DNA of 64,000 bases from assembly GCA_036504815.1 (NCBI GenBank), contig DASXUN010000030.1, positions 124,001-188,000 of the forward strand, in the 5' to 3' direction. How positions within the stretch are numbered: position 1 is the stretch's first letter; every line of letters starts with the position of its first letter. The position numbers and the translations under genes were made by a program. Shown here piece after piece: positions 58,401 to 64,000 of this stretch. The DNA is from Gemmatimonadaceae bacterium. Lineage in GTDB: Bacteria; Gemmatimonadota; Gemmatimonadetes; Gemmatimonadales; Gemmatimonadaceae. The notes beneath the pieces were generated by a model, which did not search any database, was not told where the DNA came from, and saw only the letters and a program-made list of their open reading frames with translations.

Positions 58401-59258
58401 GCGGTCGCGCGCGATGGGCCCGCCCACGCCGCCACTCACCTGATGCTGCGTGTAGGCGCCGCTGTACGAAGTCGAGTTGTCACCCGTGGCGAACTCGAGC
58501 TCCGGGTCGCGCAGGGCGTAGGCGAGCGATCCGGAAACGTCATTGGTGCCGCCTCGTGTGGTGGACGCCACCTGGCCGCCGGTGAACCGGCCGCGGGCGA
58601 TGTCGTACGTGCTCGTGATGACGCGCGTGGATCGCACCGCCTCGGCGGGCACCGATCCGCCAAATGACAAACCGTCCAGCGTGACGAGATTCTGGTCGGC
58701 GCGCTGTCCGGCCACGGAAAAGCCGGCCGCGGTGGAGTCGGTGCCGCTCTGCCCCAGCACGCCCGGAGAGAGCGCGGCGATGGCATTCACATCGGACGCG
58801 TCGATGGGAAGGCGCAGCAGCTGCTCGCCGGTCAGGGCGCGTTCGGTGCTGCCGGGCGTCGGTTGGTTGTCGTTGGAACGCGGCGTCTGCCGGGCGCTGA
58901 CGGTGACGGTGCTCAGAACCGTCGGCGACAGGCGAAAGTCGGCAACGAGGCGGTCCTCATCGGAGAGGCGGATAAGGCTCACCGTTGCCGGCTGCAGCCC
59001 GATGGCGCGCGCCGTCACGTGGTACATCCCGCCGCCGTCAGGGAAGAGCAGCGTGTACTGTCCCTTCTCGTTGGTCGTGCGCACTCGCGTGACGCCCGTC
59101 TCCACCGACGTCACCTCGATGCGCGCATTCGCCACCGGAAGGTTCTCGGCGTTGCGCACCGAGCCCGTGATGATGTCGGTGGTCGCGCCAACCTGCCCGG
59201 CCGCGACATGCGGTACGAGCAGCAGGAGCAGCGACGGCAGGACGATGCGAAGGTTCAT
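55473..59258 (-). CDS. Large TonB-dependent receptor (Oar-like) with LTxxQ-like C-terminal segment
   Basis: A 1261-residue outer-membrane protein. Residues 20-115 are a carboxypeptidase regulatory-like beta domain (TGSVRNAENLPVANARIEV), followed by a plug domain (about 125-240, LPIDASDVNAIAALSPGVLG) and a large beta-barrel. Between about 1120 and 1215 is a helical segment with LKLTSPQVEALKAIGDSL and LTAEQWAEVPESV, which matches the paired LTxxQ motifs seen in the two small proteins nearby, then a Gly/Arg-rich tail. TonB receptors usually end with an aromatic residue at the barrel's last strand. Start taken at the second ATG (59258); the first gives four more residues. Confidence 0.9.
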   Translation of the reverse strand: MNLRIVLPSLLLLLVPHVAAGQVGATTDIITGSVRNAENLPVANARIEVTSVETGVTRVRTTNEKGQYTLLFPDGGGMYHVTARAIGLQPATVSLIRLSDEDRLVADFRLSPTVLSTVTVSARQTPRSNDNQPTPGSTERALTGEQLLRLPIDASDVNAIAALSPGVLGQSGTDSTAAGFSVAGQRADQNLVTLDGLSFGGSVPAEAVRSTRVITSTYDIARGRFTGGQVASTTRGGTNDVSGSLAYALRDPELEFATGDNSTSYSGAYTQHQVSGGVGGPIARDRTFWFAGFQLRRRLDALQSLMGAGTQTLEALNVQPDSAARFLSLLTRYGLPLRNALVPDDRVNDNATGILRVDQQLSEAHSLSVRANMSGTMLDGFRSSAQSVPTHAGEQKESGVGGLVSLSSVVGQFLNEFKGSYSLETRGANPYLRLPEGRVLVGSTLSNGQVAISGLDFGGNSALPNDNASNQLEVTDELSWLSGGGKHRWKLGGLLDRSGFRTTAGSNRSGNFQFLSLADFDANRPSQFSRSFAPAQRSGGAVSAAIYVGDIWRPNRAFQLTYGLRGEGSAIDGQPAYNPDIDAKFDLRTDRIPADVRVSPRIGFTLTLGLSPDTGRRTGRPGGAMGGLAGLLGGAVPNAPTPQVPQPWIVRGGIGEFRGRAPTQLFSSAIDATGMPGGETQLVCVGSAVPTPDWSAYLRDFSTIPMTCADGSGPGVPLSRTRPNVTTFAPDFATPRSVRGSLGLSKRFRQRYNASVDASYSLGTSLYGVTDLNLSETPRFRLAREGNRPVFVPAATIIPRTGVTTLAASRIHPEYGYVLRVASPLASHTTQVTTSLNGNSFRQLIWNLSYTFTRSTDQSSFSGGSAQGGFASPTTAGDPNILLATTSDLERRHGLNGSLTWLARPWLDITGVLRVQSGQPYTPRVGGDINGDGSRNDRAFVFDPGTAVDSAVSNGMQRLLAAAPGSARDCLRAQLGRIADRNSCRTPWYTSLDLQLNLRPRLGPTIGRRLQLQVGLVNPLAGLDQLLHGADHLRGWGQPTFADNTLLYVRGFDPSANAFRYVVNERFGSNALSRSALRNPFQVSLTARLQVGVDRQRQLLEGMLNAGANRRPGLDVRTLARRLAPDPIRPILDLRETLKLTSPQVEALKAIGDSLSDRTAAVTKRLEAQMQKEAKGGGDLQTLFPKLQPLLQEARNSYVEATKSIQRTLTAEQWAEVPESVKNPTLRPGGGAGGRRPEAPTGTGGGTGGTGSSGGRRVPPR

Positions 59259-59347
59259 CAACGGAAGCATGCCACGCGGTAGGCGCGCGCGTTGGATGGA
59301 AGGCAGGGGGACACGCCGTCGGACGCGCGGGGCGCGACGGCGTCAGC

Positions 59348-59863
59348 TCACGGCCGCACGGCCGGCGGGCGTGGCCAGTCACCGGGACCGCGGTTCGACG
59401 GAGCGCCGTCCGGGTAGCGCCGGCGCCGCTCGGCCTCGCGCTTGGCGCGCGCCGCGTCGAGCACCGTGCGCTGCGCCGGCGTGAGGATGCTGTCCATCGA
59501 GCGCTTCGTCTGCGCCATCAGCGAGTCGATGGCCGGCTGCGTGGACTTCCGGATCTCGCGGAAGCCGCGCATCTGGCGTTCGATCAGCGTGTCGATGCGC
59601 ACGGCCTGCGCCTCGGTGAGCTTCAACTCGGCGGGCAGCATGGCACTCGGGCGGCGCGGGGTTCCGCGTCGCTCGCCGCGCCAAGTACCGGCCCGTTCGG
59701 CCCAGGCGCGCGGACGAAGCACCGTGCGCTCGAGCGCCACGCCGCCAATCAACCCGGCGAGGGCGACGATCAGCAGCACGCCGACAGCCAACAGGCGCGT
59801 CGCCCGCGGCGGCGGTGCAAGCGGCGTCTCTTCCGCCGCGTCGAACGAGGTCTTGTCGGTCAT
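59348..59863 (-). CDS. Periplasmic LTxxQ-motif protein (second)
   Basis: A 171-residue protein with an N-terminal cytosolic tail, one helix (LLAVGVLLIVALAGLIGGVA) and a periplasmic part carrying LKLTEAQAVRIDTLI and SILTPAQRTVLDAAR, spaced about 50 residues as in Spy/CpxP/CnrX. A basic Pro-rich C-terminal tail follows. Its start overlaps the anti-sigma stop; the receptor gene follows after 89 bases. Confidence 0.88.
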   Translation of the reverse strand: MTDKTSFDAAEETPLAPPPRATRLLAVGVLLIVALAGLIGGVALERTVLRPRAWAERAGTWRGERRGTPRRPSAMLPAELKLTEAQAVRIDTLIERQMRGFREIRKSTQPAIDSLMAQTKRSMDSILTPAQRTVLDAARAKREAERRRRYPDGAPSNRGPGDWPRPPAVRP

Positions 59864-60249
59864 CGATCCACCGCCATCGCAATGAGGAACTCCGTCGAAT
59901 CGGGGCCGAGGACGGCGTCGGTGACTGCCGTGCGCGAGCCGCCGGCGACCGCGCCCCGCAGGTCGGCAGCGGCCGCCTGCGCGGCGAAGTCCGCCTCGGT
60001 GCGCACCGACCGGTTCAAGATGACCGCGGCGATCAGTGCCGCGGCGATGCCGATCGGCACGGCCGCGCGACCGTAGCGCGCCACCCATCCATACCACGGC
60101 GTCTCGACACGACGCATCCGGCGGAAGCGAGCGGCGACCGCGATGCGCTCACGGAGCCGCTCCTCACGCAGCAGCGCGCCAAGCACGGGATCGGGCGCGG
60201 GATCCCGCGCCAGGAACTCGTCGGTTGGGTCGAACAGGTCGTTGTTCAT
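59860..60249 (-). CDS. Putative anti-sigma factor (second)
   Basis: A 129-residue protein with an acidic N-terminus, a basic stretch (RERIAVAARFRRMRR), one helix (VPIGIAAALIAAVILN) and a periplasmic part. It overlaps the sigma gene by ATGA and the LTxxQ gene by four bases. A GAGGGG ribosome site precedes it. No ZAS zinc motif. Anti-sigma role is from position and topology. Confidence 0.65.
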   Translation of the reverse strand: MNNDLFDPTDEFLARDPAPDPVLGALLREERLRERIAVAARFRRMRRVETPWYGWVARYGRAAVPIGIAAALIAAVILNRSVRTEADFAAQAAAADLRGAVAGGSRTAVTDAVLGPDSTEFLIAMAVDR

Positions 60250-60824
60250 GTCATCCCCTCGTCCCGCAGCGGTGCCAGCGATGCGCGCAGGCTCTTCTTG
60301 GCCTGATGCAGGTGCCACCGCACATTCTCGGGCGTCAGGCCGAGGTGTTCGGCAATCTCGGCGCCCTTCCATCCTTCCACTTCGAATAGCATCACGATCT
60401 CGCGCTGCCGCGGCGTGAGGGCCGCCAGCGCCGCGTCGAACCGTTCCCGCACCTCCGTCCGCACCATCTCTTCGTCGGGCTGGGCGTCGGGCGATGCGGC
60501 ATCGAACGGTTCGGGTTCGGTGTATCGCACGCGCCGGGCGCGCAGCTGATTGATGCCCAGGTTGCGCAGCAGCGTGAAGAACCATGGCCCGAACGGCCGG
60601 CCGGGGTCGAGCAGCGGGAGGCGGTCGAGCGCGCGCAGGAAGGCGTCCTGCACGAGATCTTCCGCATCACTGCGATCCCCCAGCAGCCGTTCAGCGGTTG
60701 CGAGCGCGCCCGGGAGATGGCGACGGACGAGCGCGTCGAACGCCGCCGGGTCGCCGCGCCGTGCGCGGGCGACCAACGCCGATTCGTGGGCGTCGGAGGC
60801 CGGCTCGCGGGTGGGCTCTCGCAT
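60246..60824 (-). CDS. ECF-type RNA polymerase sigma factor (second)
   Basis: A 192-residue sigma factor with region 2 (RSDAEDLVQDAFLRALDRLP, FFTLLRNLGINQLRARRVR) and region 4 (ALTPRQREIVMLFEVEGWKG, LGLTPENVRWHLHQAKKS). The ATG at 60824 has a strong GAGGAATTGG site and is preferred over an upstream TTG. The operon order sigma/anti-sigma/LTxxQ repeats that at 53-54.7 kb. It probably controls the receptor gene. Confidence 0.95.
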   Translation of the reverse strand: MREPTREPASDAHESALVARARRGDPAAFDALVRRHLPGALATAERLLGDRSDAEDLVQDAFLRALDRLPLLDPGRPFGPWFFTLLRNLGINQLRARRVRYTEPEPFDAASPDAQPDEEMVRTEVRERFDAALAALTPRQREIVMLFEVEGWKGAEIAEHLGLTPENVRWHLHQAKKSLRASLAPLRDEGMT

Positions 60825-60843
60825 CCAATTCCTCAAACACGCA

Positions 60844-60872
60844 ACCGGGCGCGGTCGTTAGCCGCGCCCGGT
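60844..60872 (-). terminator. Hairpin terminator before the sigma operon
   Basis: A perfect 11-bp stem ACCGGGCGCGG/CCGCGCCCGGT with a 7-base loop, 25 bases after the small secreted peptide gene and upstream of the sigma gene. The T-tract is poor (TTGCGTGTTT), so it may attenuate rather than stop transcription. Confidence 0.6.
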
Positions 60873-60897
60873 GCCGGGGAGAATCCCACGAAGGTCA

Positions 60898-61041
60898 TCA
60901 CGCAGCCGGCGGCCGTCCGCCGCCTCGTCGGCCGCCGACGTCACCGGCACGCTCACCGCGGCTGTTGACGCTGCGCTGCGCGCCGGCGATCGCGGGGAGC
61001 GCGGCGAGGGTGATTGCGAACAGGGTGTGGTGGATGCGCAC
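60898..61041 (-). CDS. Small secreted Gly/Arg-rich peptide
   Basis: A 47-residue frame not long enough for most gene finders. It starts at a GTG with GGAG seven bases upstream and reads as a signal peptide, MRIHHTLFAITLAALPAIAG, cleaved after AGAQ. The mature part is about 25 residues: RSVNSRGERAGDVGG then RRGGGRPPAA. A hairpin terminator follows, and the sigma operon begins downstream. It could be a signal or a target of the sigma system. It is supported by signal peptide, ribosome site and terminator, not by homology. Confidence 0.5.
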   Translation of the reverse strand: MRIHHTLFAITLAALPAIAGAQRSVNSRGERAGDVGGRRGGGRPPAA

Positions 61042-61156
61042 GTGGCCGCTCCGTTGGGGCCGCATTGAGGGTACGACTCTAGAATGCCAACCGCCGATCC
61101 AACGCGCGAGGGGGCGCGAGCGCTGATCGACGCGGTGCGTGCGCCCCGGGCGCGCC

Positions 61157-62722
61157 CTAGTGCCCGCCGTCGCGTATCACCAATCCGCGCGGGCGCCCGT
61201 TGTGCCAGAACAGCATCAGCGGAAGCGAGGCCATCAGCACGAAGCCGCTGATCCAGTAGATGCGCGAGAAGGCGAGCACGCTCGCCTGCACGCCGACCGT
61301 GCGGTCCATGATGGCGAGCGCCTGCTGGTGCGCCACCGACAGGCTCGCTCCCTTGGCGGTCAGCGCGTGCGTCATCGCCTCCATCCGGGCCTGGACATCG
61401 GGCGCCGTCGCCACGAGATGGTCGGCGAGCAGCGCCTTCTTGGCCTTGGTGATGTGACTCAGCAGCGTCGCCATCACGGCGATGCCGATGGATCCGCCGA
61501 GCTGCCGCGTGAGGTTGAACAGCCCCGTGCCGTTCGCCATGTCGCGCGGCGCGAGTTCGGCGAGCGCGATGGAGTTGAGCGGGATGAACATCATCCCCAT
61601 CGCCACGCCGCGCAGGATCAGGGGCCAGAACAGGTCGTGCGCGCCGCTGTCGAACGACAGGAACGCGAGCTGGTACATGCAGACCCCGAAGAGCGATCCG
61701 CCGACTAGGATGATCGGACGCCCATCGGGGAGCATGCGCAGCCGACGCCCCATCACCGCCATCGTCACCGCCGACGCAATCGCGCCGGGAAGGATCACGA
61801 GGCCGGTCTGGTTGGCGGTGAGGCCGTGCAGGCTCTGCAGGAAGATGGGAAGGACGAAAACCGAACCGAACAACGCGAAGCCAAGCACGGCCCCCATCAG
61901 CACGCCGGTGGCGAGCTGCCGGTTCGTCAGCAGGTGAAAGTTGATGACTGGCTCGTCGGTGCGCAGTTCATGCCAGACGAGCCAGATGAACGAACCGGCA
62001 GATACGACCGCCAGCGTCGTCACGAAGCCCGAGTCGAACCAGTCGTAGCGCTCGCCGCGCTCGAGCATCCACTGCAGCGACCCGATAGCCACGGTGAGCA
62101 GTCCGATGCCCAGCCAGTCCACCTTCTCGGCGCGCTCCTGGTGCTCGGAGTCGGTGACGTACGTCCAGACGAGCGCGGCGGCGAACAGGCCGAGCGGCAG
62201 GTTGATGTAGAAGATCCAGGGCCAGTTCCAGTTGTCGACGATGAAACCGCCCAGCGTCGGGCCCAGCGTGGGCCCGACCATGATGCCGATGCCGAAGATT
62301 GCCTGGCCGATGCCCACTTCGTGGGGAGGGAACGCCTCCCACAGCGTGGACTGCGCCGTGGAGAGCAGCGCCCCGCCGCCGATGCCCTGCACGACGCGCC
62401 AGAAGACGAGCCCCCAGAGCGATGTGGCGGCGCCGCAGAAGAATGACGCCGCCACGAACAGGAGAATCGAGAACGTGAGGTACCGGCGACGCCCGAAGTA
62501 CGCCGACAGCCACGCGGACATCGGGATCACAATAACGTTGGCAATGATGTACCCGACGCTCACCCACGAGATCTCGTCGAGCGTGGCGCCGAGATTCCCC
62601 ATCATGTGGGGAATGGCGACGTTCACGATGGACGTGTCGATGAGCTCGAGCACCGCCGCCATGGTGACGGCGGCGGCGATCAGGTACTTGTGCTGGTACT
62701 TGTCGGGGGGCGAGGGTTGCAC
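61157..62722 (-). CDS. MFS multidrug efflux pump, DHA2 (EmrB/QacA) family
   Basis: A 521-residue transporter with fourteen helices. The opening VLELIDTSIVNVAIPHMMG is the DHA2 motif D1, and WRVVQGIGGGALL and GPTLGPTLGGFIVDNWNWPWIF are motifs B/C. It starts with a GTG and lacks a ribosome site, with the set-B repeat just upstream. It forms a tripartite EmrAB-TolC-type pump with the two genes upstream. Drugs exported are unknown. Confidence 0.95.
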   Translation of the reverse strand: MQPSPPDKYQHKYLIAAAVTMAAVLELIDTSIVNVAIPHMMGNLGATLDEISWVSVGYIIANVIVIPMSAWLSAYFGRRRYLTFSILLFVAASFFCGAATSLWGLVFWRVVQGIGGGALLSTAQSTLWEAFPPHEVGIGQAIFGIGIMVGPTLGPTLGGFIVDNWNWPWIFYINLPLGLFAAALVWTYVTDSEHQERAEKVDWLGIGLLTVAIGSLQWMLERGERYDWFDSGFVTTLAVVSAGSFIWLVWHELRTDEPVINFHLLTNRQLATGVLMGAVLGFALFGSVFVLPIFLQSLHGLTANQTGLVILPGAIASAVTMAVMGRRLRMLPDGRPIILVGGSLFGVCMYQLAFLSFDSGAHDLFWPLILRGVAMGMMFIPLNSIALAELAPRDMANGTGLFNLTRQLGGSIGIAVMATLLSHITKAKKALLADHLVATAPDVQARMEAMTHALTAKGASLSVAHQQALAIMDRTVGVQASVLAFSRIYWISGFVLMASLPLMLFWHNGRPRGLVIRDGGH

Positions 62723-62729
62723 GAGTTCG

Positions 62730-62763
62730 AGACGGGAGACGGAAGACGGGAGACGGAAGACAG
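62730..62763. repeat. Word set B heptamer array in the efflux operon
   Basis: Tandem GACGGGA/GACGGAA units, five in a row, occupy the 49-base spacer between the HlyD-type and MFS genes. This is the same word as at 5577-5772, more than 57 kb away. No complementary arm is nearby. Confidence 0.85.
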
Positions 62764-62771
62764 ACGCGTGC

Positions 62772-63797
62772 TTACTTCACCTGCACGTTCGCGATGACGC
62801 TCATGCCCGGGCGCAGCGGCCGATCCGGGCCGCAGCCCTTGGTGACGGCGATTCGCACCGGTACGCGCTGCACGACCTTGGTGAAGTTGCCGGTCGCGTT
62901 ATCGGGAGGGAGCAGCGCGAAGCGCGCGCCGGTGGCCGCGCCGAGGCTCTCGACCTTTCCCTCGGCCGCACAGCCGGGATAGGCGTCGACTTCGAGCGCA
63001 ACCGGCTGCCCGACCTTCATGTCGGAGAGCTGCGTCTCCTTGAAGTTCGCCGTAACCCAGCTGTTCAGTGCGTCAACGAGGGTGAGGAGCGGCTGACCCG
63101 GCGAGACGAGCTGTCCGACTTCCACCTGCTTCTTGGACACGACACCGGTGAGCGGGGCGCGGGCGCTCGTGTACGAGAGCTGCAGCCGGGCATTGTCGAG
63201 CGCCGCGCGCGCGGCCGCGAGCCGCGCCTGCGCGAGCCGCGTGCCGGCCTGCGCGCCGATGTACTGCGCATCCGCCGACCGCGCCTGCCGCTCCACCGCC
63301 TGCAGGGCGGCGTTCGCCTGGTCAAACGCCGACTGCGCGGCGTCGAGCTGCTGACGGCTGACGATCTGCCGGCCGACGAGTTCCCTGGCACGCGCCAGAT
63401 CGGCGGTCGCCTTGGCCACCTGCGCGCGCGCGGCATCGATCTGGGCGGCCACGACCTGCTGCTGCCCTTCCGCGCCCTTGAGTTGCGCGCCGGCCTGGCC
63501 GGTGGCGCCGGCCACCGAGGCGGCCGCGTCGTACTCCGCCTGCGCCTGCACCACGCGCACCGCGTACTCGGTGCTGTCGATGCGAACCAGCAGGTCGCCT
63601 TCCTTCACCGGCTGGTTCTCGGCCACGGCGAGCTGCGAGACGTAGCCGCCAACCTTGGCGAGCACCGGGACAATGGAGGCATCCACCTGCGCATTGTCCG
63701 TGCTCTCGTGCGCGCGGCGGTACATCGCGGTCTTGCCGACCCAGAAGAGGACGCCGGCGGCGGCGACGATGATGATTGGGATAAGAGGCTTCTTCAT
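62772..63797 (-). CDS. Membrane fusion protein (EmrA/HlyD family)
   Basis: A 341-residue adaptor with an N-terminal helix (PIIIVAAAGVLFWVG), barrel-sandwich strands (VDASIVPVLAKVGGYVSQL, NQPVKEGDLLVRID), a long coiled coil (about 80-200) and a C-terminal beta part (PVRIAVTKGCGPDRPLRPGMSV). It connects the MFS pump to the outer-membrane channel that begins at the right edge. Confidence 0.93.
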   Translation of the reverse strand: MKKPLIPIIIVAAAGVLFWVGKTAMYRRAHESTDNAQVDASIVPVLAKVGGYVSQLAVAENQPVKEGDLLVRIDSTEYAVRVVQAQAEYDAAASVAGATGQAGAQLKGAEGQQQVVAAQIDAARAQVAKATADLARARELVGRQIVSRQQLDAAQSAFDQANAALQAVERQARSADAQYIGAQAGTRLAQARLAAARAALDNARLQLSYTSARAPLTGVVSKKQVEVGQLVSPGQPLLTLVDALNSWVTANFKETQLSDMKVGQPVALEVDAYPGCAAEGKVESLGAATGARFALLPPDNATGNFTKVVQRVPVRIAVTKGCGPDRPLRPGMSVIANVQVK

Positions 63798-63860
63798 ACG
63801 ATTGATGATTGGGAATTCGGATTGCGATCCACGATTGCGATCAGTGATTGCGACTTGCGA
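63798..63860. repeat. Word set C (copy 3) between TolC-like and EmrA-like genes
   Basis: The 63-base spacer between two genes of the efflux operon is made of GATTGGGAATTCGGATTGCGA, GATTGCGATC and GATTGCGACTTGCGA words, closely like the left arm of 23948-23979. No inverted arm is present, so here it is a tandem form only. Confidence 0.8.
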
Positions 63861-64000
63861 TTACGGCAGTTCGGTGACGGTGCCCTCGGCGCGCGCGAGT
63901 GTGACGCGCGCGGTCTGGTATGCGGCGCGGGCGTCGACCACTTGCGTGCGCGCGGCGTTGATGCCGAGCGAGGCAGTGATGACGTCGGCGTTGCCGGAGA
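63861..64000 (-). CDS. Outer-membrane efflux protein (TolC family), C-terminal part
   Basis: A partial gene running past the right edge. The last 45 residues read NADVITASLGINAARTQVVD then ARAAYQTARVTLARAEGTV, the closing helices of an OEP-family channel. As the first gene of the operon with the EmrA-like adaptor and the MFS pump, it completes the tripartite drug efflux set. Confidence 0.75.
   Translation of the reverse strand, partial: SGNADVITASLGINAARTQVVDARAAYQTARVTLARAEGTVTELP

Overview
The window is a stretch of very GC-rich bacterial chromosome with dense genes and many short-gap or overlapping gene pairs. The likely source is a Gemmatimonadota member (Gemmatimonas/Gemmatirosa-like) or a close relative. 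This is inferred from the mix of a caa3-type cox operon, many secreted proteins with signal peptides ending in AQ, LTxxQ proteins, an Oar-like carboxypeptidase-regulatory-domain TonB receptor, a TonB protein, M1/M14 peptidases and an eukaryotic-type kinase. No marker gene was searched. No rRNA, tRNA, CRISPR array, phage or insertion sequence was recognised.

Layout. 0-10 kb: C-terminus of a glycosidase, a DinB-fold protein, two 2-oxoglutarate dehydrogenase subunits (lpdA, sucB) separated by a GAF protein, an MDR oxidoreductase with a zinc-ribbon partner, a membrane channel-like protein and secreted unknowns. 10-24 kb: gyrA, a Big_2-like lipoprotein, a putative regulator, a pilin-like secreted protein, an overlapping threonine dehydratase / diguanylate cyclase / Ser-Thr kinase run, an M1 peptidase, a lysine/saccharopine dehydrogenase-like enzyme. 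24-32 kb: dacB, a DUF5009-type membrane protein, a 23S-IVP-type four-helix protein inside inverted G-rich repeats, and coxBACD. 32-48 kb: a cyclic-nucleotide-binding-domain/aspartase fusion divergent from an N4-asparaginase, a K+ channel, leuS, a cysteine-synthase-like enzyme, a PDZ protein, an M14 peptidase, kup, a PadR repressor. 48-64 kb: a TonB-like protein, a MacA/TolC/ABC-permease set under one ECF sigma/anti-sigma/LTxxQ module, a second sigma/anti-sigma/LTxxQ module leading into a large TonB-dependent receptor, and an EmrAB/TolC-type drug efflux operon that runs off the right edge.

The most unusual feature lies between the genes. At about a dozen junctions the spacer is made of short, degenerate words repeated in tandem, in most cases with the reverse complement in a second arm, so the spacer would fold as one large hairpin. 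At least six unrelated word sets occur, two of them at three places each, yet the architecture is the same. In three convergent gene pairs the repeat runs from one stop codon to the other, and in a fourth nearly so. One copy encloses a four-helix-bundle gene of the family found inside 23S rRNA intervening sequences. I know of no named element class that fits.

A second theme is two parallel sigma/anti-sigma/LTxxQ cassettes, plus a receptor that itself carries an LTxxQ-like C-terminal segment, suggesting a CnrYXH- or CpxP-like envelope-sensing arrangement.
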